Part shown: in pieces, positions 1 through 11,835 of the stretch
Layout of the letters: each line of letters starts with the position of its first letter
Numbering within the stretch: the first letter of the stretch is position 1
NCBI GenBank assembly: GCA_944470555.2
Contig: OX104128.1
Coordinates: 1 to 64,000, forward strand
DNA length: 64,000 nucleotides
From: Heterobilharzia americana
Taxonomy: Eukaryota; Platyhelminthes; Trematoda; Strigeidida; Schistosomatidae
Direction of reading: 5' to 3'
The notes under the pieces: model-generated
Database searches by the model: none
What the model was told of the DNA's origin: nothing
What the model saw: the letters and a program-made list of their open reading frames with translations, nothing else
Translations under genes and position numbers: made by a program

Positions 1-1199
1 GTTATGATAGTTTGGAGCGATGTGTCAATGCTGTTGGGATAAAAGGTCTGCACTTAATCTCCCCCAGAAGTACATGTAGCACTGTAGCTAAAGGAGATAG
101 TTGTTGCTGGTGACCCGTATACGTTTCGAGTTGTTTCTACAGCAAACATAAGTCTCCATCTTTGGTGTAATATTCGGTGACTATTGGCGTGATCGGAAAA
201 TAAAACCGGAAAGCAATACAGTTTGAAGGTAACTGTGGTAGGGTCACTTCTAAGCACAACTGAGCAGACTTTCGGCCTATGCCTATGTAATCTCAGGGAC
301 CACCATTGCATCATAATGTGGAATCCTACAATCGCATGTACATGTATATACTGAATAGAGTTAGCTTTACGGTACGATAAACCACAGAAAAATGGAAGTA
401 TTACGGGATATGTACAAAAATATCGTATGCCTAATAACGCTGTATCCTAGATTAAATTACTACTTTAGTCGAATAACGTATACTACTTTTAAGTAGCATA
501 ACAAGCCATAACAATCGTTCGAGAATGTGACTCTTTCACACTGGTGCTAATGCCATACATTTTGGAATGAGAAACAGGACACTGAAGGGACAATTAAGTT
601 ACAAATGTTCAATTACAATAACTACAAAACTAAAGCCTGCTCTAAGAAAGAGAGTCTGTTTTGTATAGTATATAAAACCACTAGAAAAAAAATGGAAACT
701 CGCCTAAGATATCTTCTTGTGTTCCATAAAGCATTCTTCATGTTCCTCGTTCAGTAGTGATAGTGGGTACTGAAGTACTTCTGTTTCTACAGATCTCGGA
801 AGGTTGTTTAGTAGTAATCTTACGCCAACTACAAAACAGGTATTATCTTAGAAACGGAAGTAACTGATATAGAAGGACTCACCTTAAGTTTCTGATGTCC
901 GTACGGTGGAATGACTCACCTGCCAGAACTTTGCTATGATGGATATCCTGTGAGGTCAACAATTTCGCTGTTTGAAGTTTTGGCGTTTGCGGACCCACTG
1001 GCTTTCAGTCGAGATATTTCAAGTCCAGGTTAAAATAATACAGATACTCAAACAAAGGTAAAGCAGCTTAAATAGTTGGTGTTATTTTAGTGTTCAAAAC
1101 GGGTTTTTTTGTAAGATACATATTATAGACAACATACATTTACTTCAGAGAAAACATCAAAACGAAAAACCTACATTTAAAGGTGTCACCGTTTTATTA
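1..1199. other. Non-coding stretch, nothing recognised
   Basis: AT-rich DNA with no ORF that looks like a protein and no repeat I recognise. It lies beyond the integrase end of the neighbouring gypsy relic, where a 3-prime LTR would be expected, but I cannot identify LTR termini by eye. Confidence 0.4.
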
Positions 1200-1224
1200 A
1201 CCTTTCCTTTTCTAACCAGTCAAT

Positions 1225-2215
1225 TTTGTATCAGAGGTTGTGCCCGCCTAACTGTTTTAACTGGTTCACGAACTTTAAAGGGTCCTTCATTTGGAGGACT
1301 GAGAGGTGGTTGAATTCTGTCACAACGAACCCAAAAGTGTGTGCAAGTGTCTATATCTTTGGGGATATAGGCTGCTGTAGCCTGCTAACGGGTTGCAACT
1401 GGTTTCAAGCTAGCCATTTGGTGTCAAAGTCGACCTACATAGGTCGGCTGGTCGATTTTGTAGCTTTCAACCTAGGGGTTGATAAAATCGCCAGGAAGTC
1501 TTAGGGTGGTACCGATAACTAATTCTGCCACTGAACATTGAGCGTCACTCTTGATTGCTGTGCAAATACCTAACACTACTGTGGAGAGGTATTCTGTCCA
1601 GTAAGAGGGATCAGATTGTGATATCAAGAAGGCTTTACGTTGTCGATGAAATCATTCCACCACACATTTCGCTTGTGGGTGGTACACCGTGCAACGTATT
1701 CTGTGAGAACCTGGGAATTTAGCCAAGTCATAAAGAATTTCTGATTCGATCATCGTCATTTTGTCGTTGGTTATCGTTACAAGGACACCAAATATTGACA
1801 CTCAGTTCTGCAGAAACGCTTTTGCTACTGTTTCAGCGGTAATGCCCACAAGTGGAATGGCAATCGGAAAACTTGTATATCTGTGGATACATGTGAAGAG
1901 ATACGTAAAACCAATAGAATGAGGTGAATGACCTACCAAATCAGTATGCACATGTGCAAAACGCACATCGGGTTGAGTAAACGTTCCCAAAGGTGAAGCT
2001 GTGTGTTGGTTTACCTTGGATTACTTAACCCGATTTCGTACGTCGCGCTGTAAGTTGGGCCAAACATATCTATCAGCAATTAGTTTCGTAGAGGCTTTTG
2101 CTCCAGGGTGTGACAACGAGTGAAAGCTATTGAATGCTAAGTTCCTCATGTTTTCAGGCACATAAGGTCTAGGTGAATCTCTTGTCGTTTCACAGTAAAT
2201 GAGTCTATCATCTAT
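1225..2215 (-). pseudogene. Gypsy integrase remnant
   Basis: The minus strand encodes a decayed integrase that would insert element cDNA into the genome. From the N-terminus it shows part of the HHCC zinc-binding region (FHSLSHPGAKAS, then VWPNLQRDVRN). The Cys pair is destroyed by a stop. The catalytic core follows (FAHVHTDLVG near 1.92 kb, the ITAETVAKAFL stretch at 1.80-1.84 kb, then VTITNDKM and VYHPQAK). The C-terminal part reads IQPPLSPPNEGPFKV near 1.27-1.31 kb and matches the GPY/F module of gypsy integrases. Frameshifts near 1.80 kb and several stops make it non-functional. Confidence 0.85.
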
Positions 2216-2230
2216 GGGTGAAGGTAGCTG

Positions 2231-3058
2231 CTAACGTTTCAGGTTACAACTACTACTGGAAAGTAAATTTCTCAATTCGTCATCTGTTTCTTGATCTGCT
2301 GCTAAAGCCTTGAAATCTATAGTAGATTGTTGAATAGTGTTTTCGTTAATTCGAGAAAGAGCGTCCGTCAAGCAATTTTGTGCACCTTTAACATGTCTTA
2401 TATCGCTAGTAAATTGTAATATGAAATCAAGGTGACGAATTTCACGTGGTGAGTACTTGTCAGGCTTTGCATTCAGCGCATAATTTAAAAGCTTGTGATC
2501 TGTACGGACCGTAAATGTCTTGCCTTCCACCATGCGACGGAAATGCTTAATTGCTAAAAAGATGGCTAGCAGTTCTCGGCCAAACGTTGAATACCGAGTT
2601 TCGGGTGGGGAAAGGCGTTTTGAAAAGAATACCACTGGTTGCCATTGATTGTTCATGAACTGGTTGAGTGCTGCTCCCACAGCCTTTTCCGAAGCATCGA
2701 CCATCAGTGGTAATGGTACATTGACATCAGGGTATTTTAAGGTTGTAGCCTTTGTTAAAGCCATTTTCAACTTGTTGACAGCCTCGATAGCTTCTGTAAA
2801 CAGCTGAAAGTTCCTAGGATTTCCTCTTAAGGCGTCAGTTAGGGGTTGCATGTGCTGTGCACAATGTGGTATGAATCTACGATAAAAATTAATCAGACCA
2901 AGAAAACCTCTTAGTTGCGTTATAGAGGTGGGTAATGGGTACTGGTCGATAGCCTCCACCTCTTTTGGCGATGGTGACATTCCATCTCCATTAATCATGT
3001 GTCCTAAGAATTGAATGTTCTCAACTCCGAATGCACACTTACTTTGATTTATCGCCAT
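2231..3058 (-). pseudogene. Gypsy RT thumb/connection and RNase H
   Basis: An open 275-codon stretch covers the end of the RT and a full RNase H-like domain. The early residues (KCAFGVENIQFLGHMI, then LRGFLGLINFYRRFIP) are the classic RT thumb and connection. The later residues LPLMVDASEKAVGAAL, VVFFSKRLSPPETRYS and GRELLAIFLAIKHFR, followed by the VRTDHKLL motif and a DALSR end, are the RNase H core of Ty3/gypsy elements. The catalytic Asp in VDAS and the Glu in GRELLA are present. It is the best preserved block of this element and is separated from the RT palm upstream by a frame break near 3.07 kb. Confidence 0.93.
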
Positions 3059-3079
3059 GCCGTTGTCGTTTAAAATTTG

Positions 3080-3440
3080 TTAGACCGCCCGTATGTGACT
3101 CTCATGTGAGTTTATGTCCGGGCTGGCAATCGGTAGGTCATCAATGTATGCTTTGGCGAATGGTAAGTCCCATAGAAGATCGTCCACATACCTCTGGAGA
3201 GTTTGTACAGCATTCCGAAGGCCAAAGGGCATCTGCCCAAATCCGTACAAACCAAAAGGGGTGGTGATGGCTGTTTTTGGAAAGCCTTCTTCGGCCACCG
3301 GAATATTGTGATATGCGTGGACTAGGTTCTCATTTAGTGAATATAGTTGCACCTGCAAGACAGTTAGCGAAATCCTGAATATGAGGAACTGGATACCTAT
3401 CAGGAATGGCTTGTTTGTTTAGCGCTCTATACTCACCACA
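3080..3440 (-). pseudogene. Gypsy reverse transcriptase palm
   Basis: The translation contains RPCGEYRALNKQAIPDRYP (after a stop replacing Trp), AYHNIPVAEEGFPKTAIT, FGLYGFGQMPFGLRNA and the catalytic AYIDDLPIASPD near 3.13 kb. The YIDD box keeps both aspartates. A short loss just upstream of VQLYSLNENLVHAYH removes part of the motif normally written FSKLDLVRAYH. This is typical gypsy RT and is inactive as it stands. Confidence 0.9.
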
Positions 3441-3446
3441 TGGTCG

Positions 3447-4115
3447 CTAGTCTGTTTGATTTTTCTTGGGCACCATATGTAATGGGGAAGCCCACTGACT
3501 CTTAGAAGGGCGAATGATGACTAGCTGAAGTGCAAAGCCAAATTCAGCCCTAGCGATTTTCAGTTTATCTGGCACTAGTCTCCTGGGTTTTGCGAACGCA
3601 GGAGGGCCATGTGATTTTATGCTTTGCATCACCTTGGGACTTATGTGAGAGGTCTGCGCGTTGGATGACGTCAGGTGTGGAGAATACGCCAATATATTTC
3701 TTAGCTTTTCAGTTGATATTGGAGGAGATTGTACCAGGTTTAGAGATGTGATTGTGCTCTCCTTGCCTATTGTGTATCTAGAAGTTTCCTTCAGCGTCAA
3801 CCTTCGCTTCTTTGTGTCTACTAAGAACTCATACCTCTCCAAAAAATATACACCCAGTATTGCGAGGTCTAGATCTGCTATGGTGAACACCAAAGGGAAT
3901 TGCCGTTTGAATCTAAGATCTAGGGTGATAGCCTTTTTGTCCGGACGTCGCTGTTTGCGTTTTATTGTCAGCCTGTAGCGTGACTATGAACATTTGGTGT
4001 CCGAGCTCGACCGTGTCTCGCGGAAGAATACTGAAAGCGGCTCTCGTGTCTACCAAGAATTCTATGTCAGAATTTCTGTCGGTGATGTAGAATAGACGAC
4101 TGTTCGGGCACGCCC
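3447..4115 (-). pseudogene. Gypsy protease and RT N-terminus
   Basis: On the minus strand, FLVDTRAAFSILP near 4.03-4.06 kb resembles the retropepsin active-site motif, but the usual DTG reads DTR. After a frame change, DLAILGVYFLERYEFLVDTKKRRL follows (the C-terminal part of the protease domain). Next comes the RT N-terminus: RPSKSQWASPLHMVPKK, the conserved stretch before the first RT motif. The Gly-to-Arg change in the protease motif would be expected to stop proteolysis. Confidence 0.8.
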
Positions 4116-4164
4116 TTCCCCTCAGCAGTCGCTACATGAGAAGGGGTTTTCAGTTTCAGGATTA

Positions 4165-4206
4165 TACTACGAACCCAAGAGACAAATAATAATAATAATA
4201 ATAAAA
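4165..4206 (+). repeat. RTE LINE 3-prime tail scrap with AAT repeat
   Basis: The text GAACCCAAGAGACAAATAAT plus further AAT units matches the 3-prime ends of the RTE copies at 21.9, 35.2 and 51.4 kb (AACCCAAGGGACAAATAA type). Only the tail is present, so this is a very short insertion or the remnant of a deletion. Confidence 0.7.
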
Positions 4207-4635
4207 TGCCAACAACCACACTTAGATTATCATCCAAGGGAATAAAATTTTTGAGCACAATAATCCTTGATGAAAATGAAATGTTGCATCTGGGATAAGC
4301 AGTGATACCTACTATCCGCCATTCCGCGAACATAATGCTACCATCTGTTTAATAATTGTCGTAGCAAAATATGAGCGTATTACGTGTGACCCTTCATTAT
4401 TCTAATACATCTCATTAAAAAACTCAGTGTATGGCCTAATCTTCAAACTCCAGATGTCTACACGTGGTGAGGGATTTTCACTACTGAAATCACCTTGATT
4501 CGGCTAATTAAAAAACTTGACAGTGCTTCTTATGACATTCTTGTGTTCATCTGCTGATAATACCTACGGTTGTCACCTGCGTTTCTCTACTATACACAAA
4601 AGATGATGAACATTGTATTTCATCTCACGAATAGT
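4207..4635. other. Non-coding spacer
   Basis: AT-rich sequence between the RTE tail scrap and the CR1 fragments. I recognise no gene or repeat. Confidence 0.4.
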
Positions 4636-4639
4636 TTTG

Positions 4640-4940
4640 TATATTTCAGACAAGTGGCCTGATGTTGGTTCTATGTATCTTATCATCTTTAGACTTAACC
4701 GAACTTTCTCTGACTGTGAGGAGGTTGGTCGCACAAGAGAGATTTATGTGAAAGCCATGCTGTGAACGAGACAATATAGTGTTGCTCTCTAAGTGAAATG
4801 TAATGGCTTTCTTGATTAATCTTTCTAGGATTTTTACCACAGTAGTAGTCAAACTTAACGGTCTCTAATTTGATGGATGCTGCCTAGAACCTACCTTGTA
4901 GATATCTGTGACGATGGCATTCTTCCAATTGGTTATTGGA
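4640..4940 (-). mobile_element. CR1-like LINE RT fragment A
   Basis: The minus strand reads NWKNAIVTDIYKVGSRQ, then RPLSLTTTVVKILERLIKKA, then ILSRSQHGFHINLSC. This is the first part of a CR1/Jockey-type LINE RT domain, where RPISL and the SQHGF box are standard landmarks. It belongs to a different subfamily from the adjoining fragment B and appears joined to it at about 4.94 kb, so one probably inserted into the other. There are stops after GSRQHPSN and no catalytic box. Confidence 0.8.
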
Positions 4941-6340
4941 GCTAATGTCTAGCATATCAGTCAGTATAAGTCCCAGATCTTTTTCTGTGGTCTTCTGGAA
5001 AAGTTGCGTTCTACAGAGAGAGGAGGATACTTTCTGAGAGTCAGGGGTGCGGTGAAATGTGTTCCGACATCTATCCCAACTAAATGCTATCCCGTTATTA
5101 TCCATCCACTCTGAAAGTATCTCAGACCACTTTGCAGTGCACTCGGTCCTGCTTCAGATGTCACAACTCTCCACAAATTAACATCTTCAGCGAAAAGCAG
5201 AAACAGGGAGCTGAGATTCATTGGAAGATCGTTCACAAAAAGAAGGAATAGCAGCAGACCTAGAATCGCTCTTTGTAATATATCGAAGGATCATGCCTTC
5301 CAAGCTGAGCAAACTGTGTGGACTTTTGTGCAGAATTCTTTGCCACCTAAATAGTCCTATAGCCAGGAGAGCACTGACCATTGATACTCAAGCATCACTT
5401 AATGTTCCATTTTCGTCCAAGTAACCCCTGACATGGTCATCTACCAGGCTGTTCATTATATTTGACATCAATGGTAGAAGTGCTATAGGTCGGTAGCATT
5501 TCGGGTTCTGCCTGTCTCTTTCTTTGAAGACGGGAGAGAGAATAGCACGTTCCCACTCTCGTGGATGCATGTGTTTTTCTAAGGAGTGCTGAAACAGATT
5601 ATGGAGCTGACAGCGAAAGGTAACGGCGCACTGTTTCAACACACTCGGCTGGATTTCGTCGCATCCCGGTTATTTCCCTGAGCGGAGCTTTGACAGCTTG
5701 CCTTTATTTCATGCAACTCTACTGCGTTGAGTGGTCTTGACGGTTGCTAGGGCATTTGAAAATTTTGGTCGTGTGACGGCATGTTCATTTGTGTCGAAGG
5801 TGGGGCTAAAGGTTTCGGCCAGCTCTAGTCCATAGAGTTTCCCCCCCTTCAGACCTTTCACAACGTAAACTCCCTGACTAGTAAATTTTCTCTCTGCCAT
5901 GAATCGACACAGGCTTTTAGGGTTCGCCTCAAGTTTCTGGTCAAGGTTCGTCTGAAACGACCTACAGTTCCACTTCACTTCCATGTTGCATGGGTTTCTT
6001 AGAGCCATACACGCAGTATGACCTGACTCTTCTCTGAAGGCCCTCAAGTTATGCCATGCTTTCCTCTTTGCTTTTAAGAGGCATTGATTCCCTCTTGTCA
6101 GCCATGAGGTTCGCTTCTTTGCTATTGTTGTAACTACTGTGATGTATTCAGAGATAGCCCCCTTGATGATGTCCCTCACTAGTTCTCAGTGTTGATCAAT
6201 CGAAAAGGTAATCCACACCTACGCCCGTAGTGCTGTCGACAGATATTGGTGCATCTCTATGTAGTTTCCACTGCTATGATAAAGACAGGGGTGAGATCCC
6301 TCCCACGACACTTGTTTACTCAAAACCACATCTGACACTA
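4941..6340 (-). mobile_element. CR1-clade LINE fragment B (ORF2 middle part)
   Basis: The minus strand holds the end of the endonuclease (near 6.20-6.34 kb), the linker and a broken RT. Recognisable parts are SWLTRGNQCLLKAKRKAW and FQTNLDQKLEANPKSLCRFM (linker, 5.71-6.18 kb), REWERAILSPVFKERDRQNP with CYRPIALLPLMSNIMNSLV (RT, 5.39-5.64 kb), and AILGLLLFLLFVNDLPMNLS with FAEDV (5.19-5.27 kb), where the usual FADD is altered. The same stretches occur in the 35.6-40.2 kb element, so this is a more decayed, shorter relative. The RT middle is deleted near 5.38 kb. Confidence 0.87.
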
Positions 6341-6349
6341 CCATACCAC

Positions 6350-8220
6350 GTATAAAACATTAGGGAGGACTGAGCAGTGAAGAAGAATGCGCGCGAAGAC
6401 AAATGACACTTCTTTGACTGACTTTCAAGTGAAGCAGAACGTGCGGCAGTTAGTAGAGATAAATTAATGACAGCACTATATCAAATAACAGCGTCAGTTA
6501 CTATCTGAAAATCGATCAAAATAGATGAAACTTCGGAAAAAGAGTGGGGGAAAGTTGGTTACCAAAGAAGAGAAACAAAGGAAACAATGGGCTGAACACT
6601 TCCTAAAACTCGTGAATCGACCAACTCCTGCACTTCGCTCGGAAATACCGCCAGCAGCCCAGCCACAGAACTACAAGTAAACACAAGCACTCCAACGTAA
6701 GCAGAAGTAAAGGGCTGAACGCCATGAAGTTGCTGAAATGCGGGAAAGCAGGATCACCAGATGGAATCCCTCCAGAAGCACTGAAAACAGACGCAGTGAC
6801 AGCAGCCGACATGCTCACATCACTACTACAGAAAGTTTGGAAGGAAGGAAAGGTGGCTGCCTGTCGACTGGAAGAAGGGCTACCTTGTCAAACTCTCGAA
6901 AAAGGGAGACCTAAGTCTTTTCAAGATCTGACACGGAATCACGCTCCTGTCCCTGTCCATCTCAGGGAAAGTATTAAGCCGCATAGTCCTGGAGAGACTA
7001 AACAATGCTCTGGATTCGAAATTACAACCGGGACAGGGTGCTTGGCTTCAGGAATAAGAAATCAGATTGGGATCAGATTGCAATGCTATGTATCATCATA
7101 GAACAGAGCGTAGAATAGCATTCAACTCTCTACCTCAACTTCATCCAGTTTGAATAGGCCTTCGATCGAGGCGTCGACCGAGAAATAATTTGGTAGGCAG
7201 TTGCTACAAAACACTACGGCATGCCACAAATCTTGATCAAATTCATTCAACAACTATTTGAAGACGCCACATGCCGAGTAATTCACAATGGGAAGCTCAG
7301 TGATGCTTTTGAAGTGAAGACAGGAGTGAAAAACAAGCCCGCCTCCTATCATCACCGATGATATTGCTGATTGTAGTCGACGGAAGCAAACCGTGAGGAG
7401 CGAGAAGAGGGAGATGAGCTGGACCATGGAAAAGATCCTAGGAGATTCGGATTTTGCTGATGACTTGTGTGAAATGTAACACTTACTTGAAGATCGACAG
7501 GCAAAATCCAACAAGTTGACAGAAGAGGCAGCGAAGAGAAGACTTCCTTCAGGTGAACGTAAAGAAGACAGAGGTGACGATGATACCCAACCAACGCCGC
7601 CACTAACAACAACAAGCACCAATCACCATCAACAGCAGAAACCAAAAGGAGGTAGTCTCTTTCTCCTACCTAGGCGGCATCGTTTCAACTGCAGGCTGTG
7701 GCAGTGGCACACATGAGGATGTCGACGCCAGGGTCGCAAATACAACAAGACAGGCATTCATTAGCCTGAGACCAGTGTGGAGATCTACTGCACACAGCAC
7801 AAAGAACAAGATCCGGATTTTTAACACCAACGTGAAGTCAGTGCTGCTATGTGATGGTACACAAACTTGGCGCGTTACGGAAGGCATTTCCAACAAACTA
7901 CAGACACTCATCAATAACTGCCTAAGCTGGCTCAATACTGAAGATCAGATGGCCAGAATAATGAGAATAAGCTACAAGGAACTCTGTCTGGTGACGAACC
8001 AACCAACAACCTATCCTTCAACAAATATGCTGAAGGATATACAGATGGATTGGCATACACTGAGAAAGCCATTCGGAGACATTACGTGCCAGGCCCTCGA
8101 GTATAAGGCGTAGTGTAGACGACGAGTTTAGCTTCCGAGGGAGACGTGGAGGAGATGAAGTGAGGAGGAATGAAAGCTTGTGAGCAATCAGATCGTAATC
8201 ACTAGTAATAATATAATAAA
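6350..8220 (+). mobile_element. RTE-clade LINE (SR2-like), decayed, 5-prime truncated
   Basis: Parallel to the better copy at 19.65-21.95 kb. Recognisable pieces are the linker (6.38-6.50 kb), MKLLKCGKAGSPDGIPPEAL (6.72 kb), the TPSK-IL region in shifted frames, DFADDLCEM followed by a stop (about 7.45 kb, catalytic box retained), and the C-terminal domain from 7.775 to 8.11 kb (NKIRIFNTNVKSVLL, WRVTEGISNKLQTLINNCL). The endonuclease is absent. Many frameshifts and indels make it the most decayed of the long RTE copies here. The 3-prime end runs into an AATAATA-rich tail near 8.20 kb. Confidence 0.88.
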
Positions 8221-11200
8221 AATAATTATATGTATATATATGTTTCTGTTGGATGTTGAAACTTCGACACCGGTATCTATCCTTGGTTCTCCGCAACCAT
8301 TCATACTTGTTTGTCAACGTTCCATTGTCAGAATGAAATGCAGCATCCTCTGGTGGCACAGAAATGTGTGCAGGATACTTGCATACCTCGAACATCGCTG
8401 ACTTGTTAATAGGAGTGATCTTTCACTTGATATTCTATCACAGCTTGACTTCGATTAATGTACTCAACCAAAAACACGATTAGTAATTTACTTGTTTGAT
8501 TGTCACTTGACTTAAGCTTTCTCTATAATCGGCACATCACTTCACTGGTCACGTGTCTGCTGGTTGCAATGCGATGAAGTATTCACACCCCCACGTTCTT
8601 CTAGTTTACTTTATACGATCGGAAGTGGATCCTATCAACTTCCTAATCTCAGAGTCTTCGAATTCGGCCTACAACTCACACACAACAGACATTCTAACTT
8701 TATCGCATTATTTATTGGAAAACGAATATTTCTCTTCTGTTAAAGTGCCATTTATATGCTACTTGAAATTCATTGCATCATCCCACACGAACACCTGCAA
8801 TTAATTCAGATTTCGATAGTATGATTCTAAATACGACCTATCTTGATTCTCAGATGTTGAATCAAAACCAGATTTCGTAATTTCTGGACTAGCTAATGAG
8901 ATGCTTTGTTCATGCTCATATAGTTACACTGAGATTAGTCATGAAGTACCATGTCCTAAGACTGTTATTTTGTGGTTTGAAAGAGGAATTCACAAATCTT
9001 TGATGACCTACTTTATAACATGCTGTGGTATTGTCTCTATGTATCATTTTACTGGCAAATCTGGTTGATGCTTTCTCATTCTGCGTTTAACATAACCGAT
9101 ATCGGGTCACATATTAGCAATTATTTCCGTCTAGTCGGTTGAGATGACTAAATGAATTTACATCATGCAGAATAAAGACACCTCTACTTATAGGCAGCAC
9201 CTCACTTGAGCTGACTATGTAAGAATGGAACTGCATTGTCTCATAGTAATGAATTTCTGCTTTCTCTCTCTCACATGAACATGAGAATATTACTGGGCCT
9301 TTGTAAAAAAAAAAGCGTAAATTAGTCTAATTGTAATAGATTATTTTGCATCGGAAATTTTATCAGGTGTTTACTACTTCTAAAATTACATCAAAAAATC
9401 AAACATGTTATAAAGCAGTTAGTAAAATGATTCAATTTCATCTTGTTTCTTTTTTCTCTCTTTCCAGTTTCTTATTAATACCCAATTAAGTACTTTCATA
9501 TAACATCATTTCTCTGCTTTCCTGAAAAGTAAGGAATAGTATATATTCGACTTTTCTAGGTTATTAACGCGAATCGACAAAAAGGTCATTTTCATGACCG
9601 TCACATACATTTGACTATGATGATGATGATGAGAGTGCTTGAATCATGCGTGCTCATTTTGATGCTTGATTGAGGCATACTGTTTACACTGGATGTTGTT
9701 AGTTTCCACACGAATGTGATAACGTTTGAATAAGGCCTAACAGGCCTCAATAGGAGTTGGGGAATTTCTGGGTAGCATCCATCACGGATTGATGTCATTT
9801 ACAGAATCACTGGCGATCTTTTGTTGTCACAATGATAAAAAATACAGAGTGATTCTTTGTGGTGCAGGTAAGTGTGCTGGTGAGATGATTATCACCAGAA
9901 CTACTTGACCAGACAGTGAATCAATTTTTCTGACTCATTGCTCTCACTGTGGACCAGATCACATTTTTAAATATATTCTATCATTGCACAATCATATAAT
10001 AGAGTGTCAAGTAACAATTATTCAAGGATATAAATATAACTGTAGTTAGAACTCCACGGCATTGATTCTTCTATTCTCTCCTTGTTCAACATTGAAAATC
10101 AGTCAACCATGAAATTATATTTTTGTTTGGAAAGTTTATTTGATGTTATTACAGTTGTATATAAACTCACTTTCAGAAATGTGACTAGACCGTTGCAAGA
10201 GGTTCCAAGCTCTAAAATTTGAAAGGTACGATTAATCGGATGAGAAGCTTAAATATATAATCTTGATTTACATCTAGTTGCTTTCGAATGTTCCGTTGTA
10301 CGAGTAAATCGATTGACAAGCAGTTGCTTAAAAAGGAAGTAGATTTGCAGATAGGAATAACAGGAGGAAACTCTGCAAAAATAGAGTCATTAAAATGATA
10401 TCAGCAAAGTAGAAGTGATTTATTTATTTCAAAGTTTCTCATCATCTGATAGCCACCTGGAATAATTAGGGTACAGATGTACTGGAATTTGATGGGTCTC
10501 GTTCAAATAGTAGTCACAAAAAGACTTAAACCGTACTTGCGAGTGTAGGAAGAAAAAGGAACCAGTCTGCACCTACACTGGTAAGGACTTCTAATTTTAA
10601 GAATCAATATGTTCGTATACACCCTAATCGGCTTATGTACCCATATCTTCATATGGCTTCCCTTAATTGACCTTTCTGCCTGGATCCCATTCATCATATT
10701 TTCTCAGCTAACGTGAATCATCTGGCTGACTCACATATATTTTATACTGTCTTTCTCAATGTGTAGAAACATGTTACTCCATTTCCCATTCAACTCTGTT
10801 CTTCAGTATTCTTTATATATTTCTACATACACTGACTGGCGTGCAGTTACTTCGGTTATATTTATGCTGTGTACTAGTTTGGGCCATCCAAATCTTATCT
10901 TGTTTACCGTCTGATGACATGCGATGGAATTGATTCAAATGTGTAAACATTTTGTATAAGTTGAAATTAAAACATTTCCTGCTTTTTGAGCAGTTGATGT
11001 AGAAACACAAAGTGTGAGCGGATTCTGCTAAAACTCTTGATCTGTATATATTTACATTTATTCAGACAGAAAGAGTTGTATTGGATTTCTGAAGAAAACC
11101 CTGACAACTATTAGCCTTTCAGACTGATTTTTATTGGTTTTTGGAAAACACAGTTTAACAAAATGTTTCGTTCTTCAATTTTATTGTACTCACTTGAATT

Positions 11201-11684
11201 TACTTCTTGAACTGCCAGTGCCGCAGATAACTTGATGATTAGGTCCTCAAGCTTTTCAAGGTCTGTACGATAGAAGAAGTTAAATTACACAATAGTAATT
11301 TTTTAAGAAATTAATCATCCTAACCCTGTTCTTTGATTTCATTCAGTTCAGAGTGGCAGTTAGCGAAAGGAAGCTGATCGACAATGTACTATTGAGGAAC
11401 GAAAACTCCTCACAGTTGAGAAGCCCTTTATAATATATGTTTGGAAGAATTGACTTTGTCTTTTGAATACAAATTAGGAGAGAGTAACACGCATCATGCA
11501 TATTCGATTTTTTTATTTGTTCACATTTCCAATCTTCTAAGTAAGCTTGCTGTTGTTTTGATATTTACAATTTCTCGTTTCAAAACAGGATCAAACTGCT
11601 CAACTTCTGATGGCAGATGAACTACAATGCAGATGCCTTGATACTGCCACATATTCGTGATGTACCACTCATCTTCATGATGAA
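8221..11684. other. Long non-coding stretch
   Basis: No ORF with protein-like character and no recognised transposon protein. It contains short simple runs such as a GATGATGAT run near 9.62 kb and an A run near 9.31 kb. It could be intergenic or a large intron. Confidence 0.4.
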
Positions 11685-11835
11685 GGATAACTTCTATGAC
11701 ACGCGTTTTGTGCTATTTGAAACTCGTCAGCCGGAGGTGCCTGCACCCCAATAAACGCTGTTGTTCTCGCTGAAACTCTCACCTGGTACCAAACCTTTCA
11801 AAAGAAAAACGTTTTGTCAAATCGGTAAGTCTTTG
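11685..11835 (-). mobile_element. Hammerhead-bearing SINE (Sm-alpha-like), decayed
   Basis: On the minus strand a tRNA-like region (GGTACCAGGTGAGAGTTTC, a worn B box) leads to GAGAACAACAG, GGGGTGCAGGCACC and then CTGACGAGTTTCAAATAGC, AAAACGCGTGTC. The order and wording match the SINEs at 55.2 and 61.0 kb. CTGACGA fits the hammerhead CUGANGA core, but the conserved GAAA is AAAA and stem II no longer pairs fully, so the ribozyme should be inactive. Confidence 0.65.

Larger units (their letters stand above)
1225..4115 (-). mobile_element. Ty3/gypsy LTR retrotransposon pol relic
   Basis: Read on the minus strand, the order is aspartic protease, reverse transcriptase, RNase H and integrase with a GPY/F-type C-terminus, which is the Ty3/gypsy pol order. 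The frame is broken by several stops and shifts, including a stop where a Trp is expected just before the RPCGEYRAL motif. No gag is seen to the right, where a fragment of an RTE LINE tail begins at about 4.17 kb, and no LTRs were identified. This is a dead, truncated copy. Confidence 0.9.
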
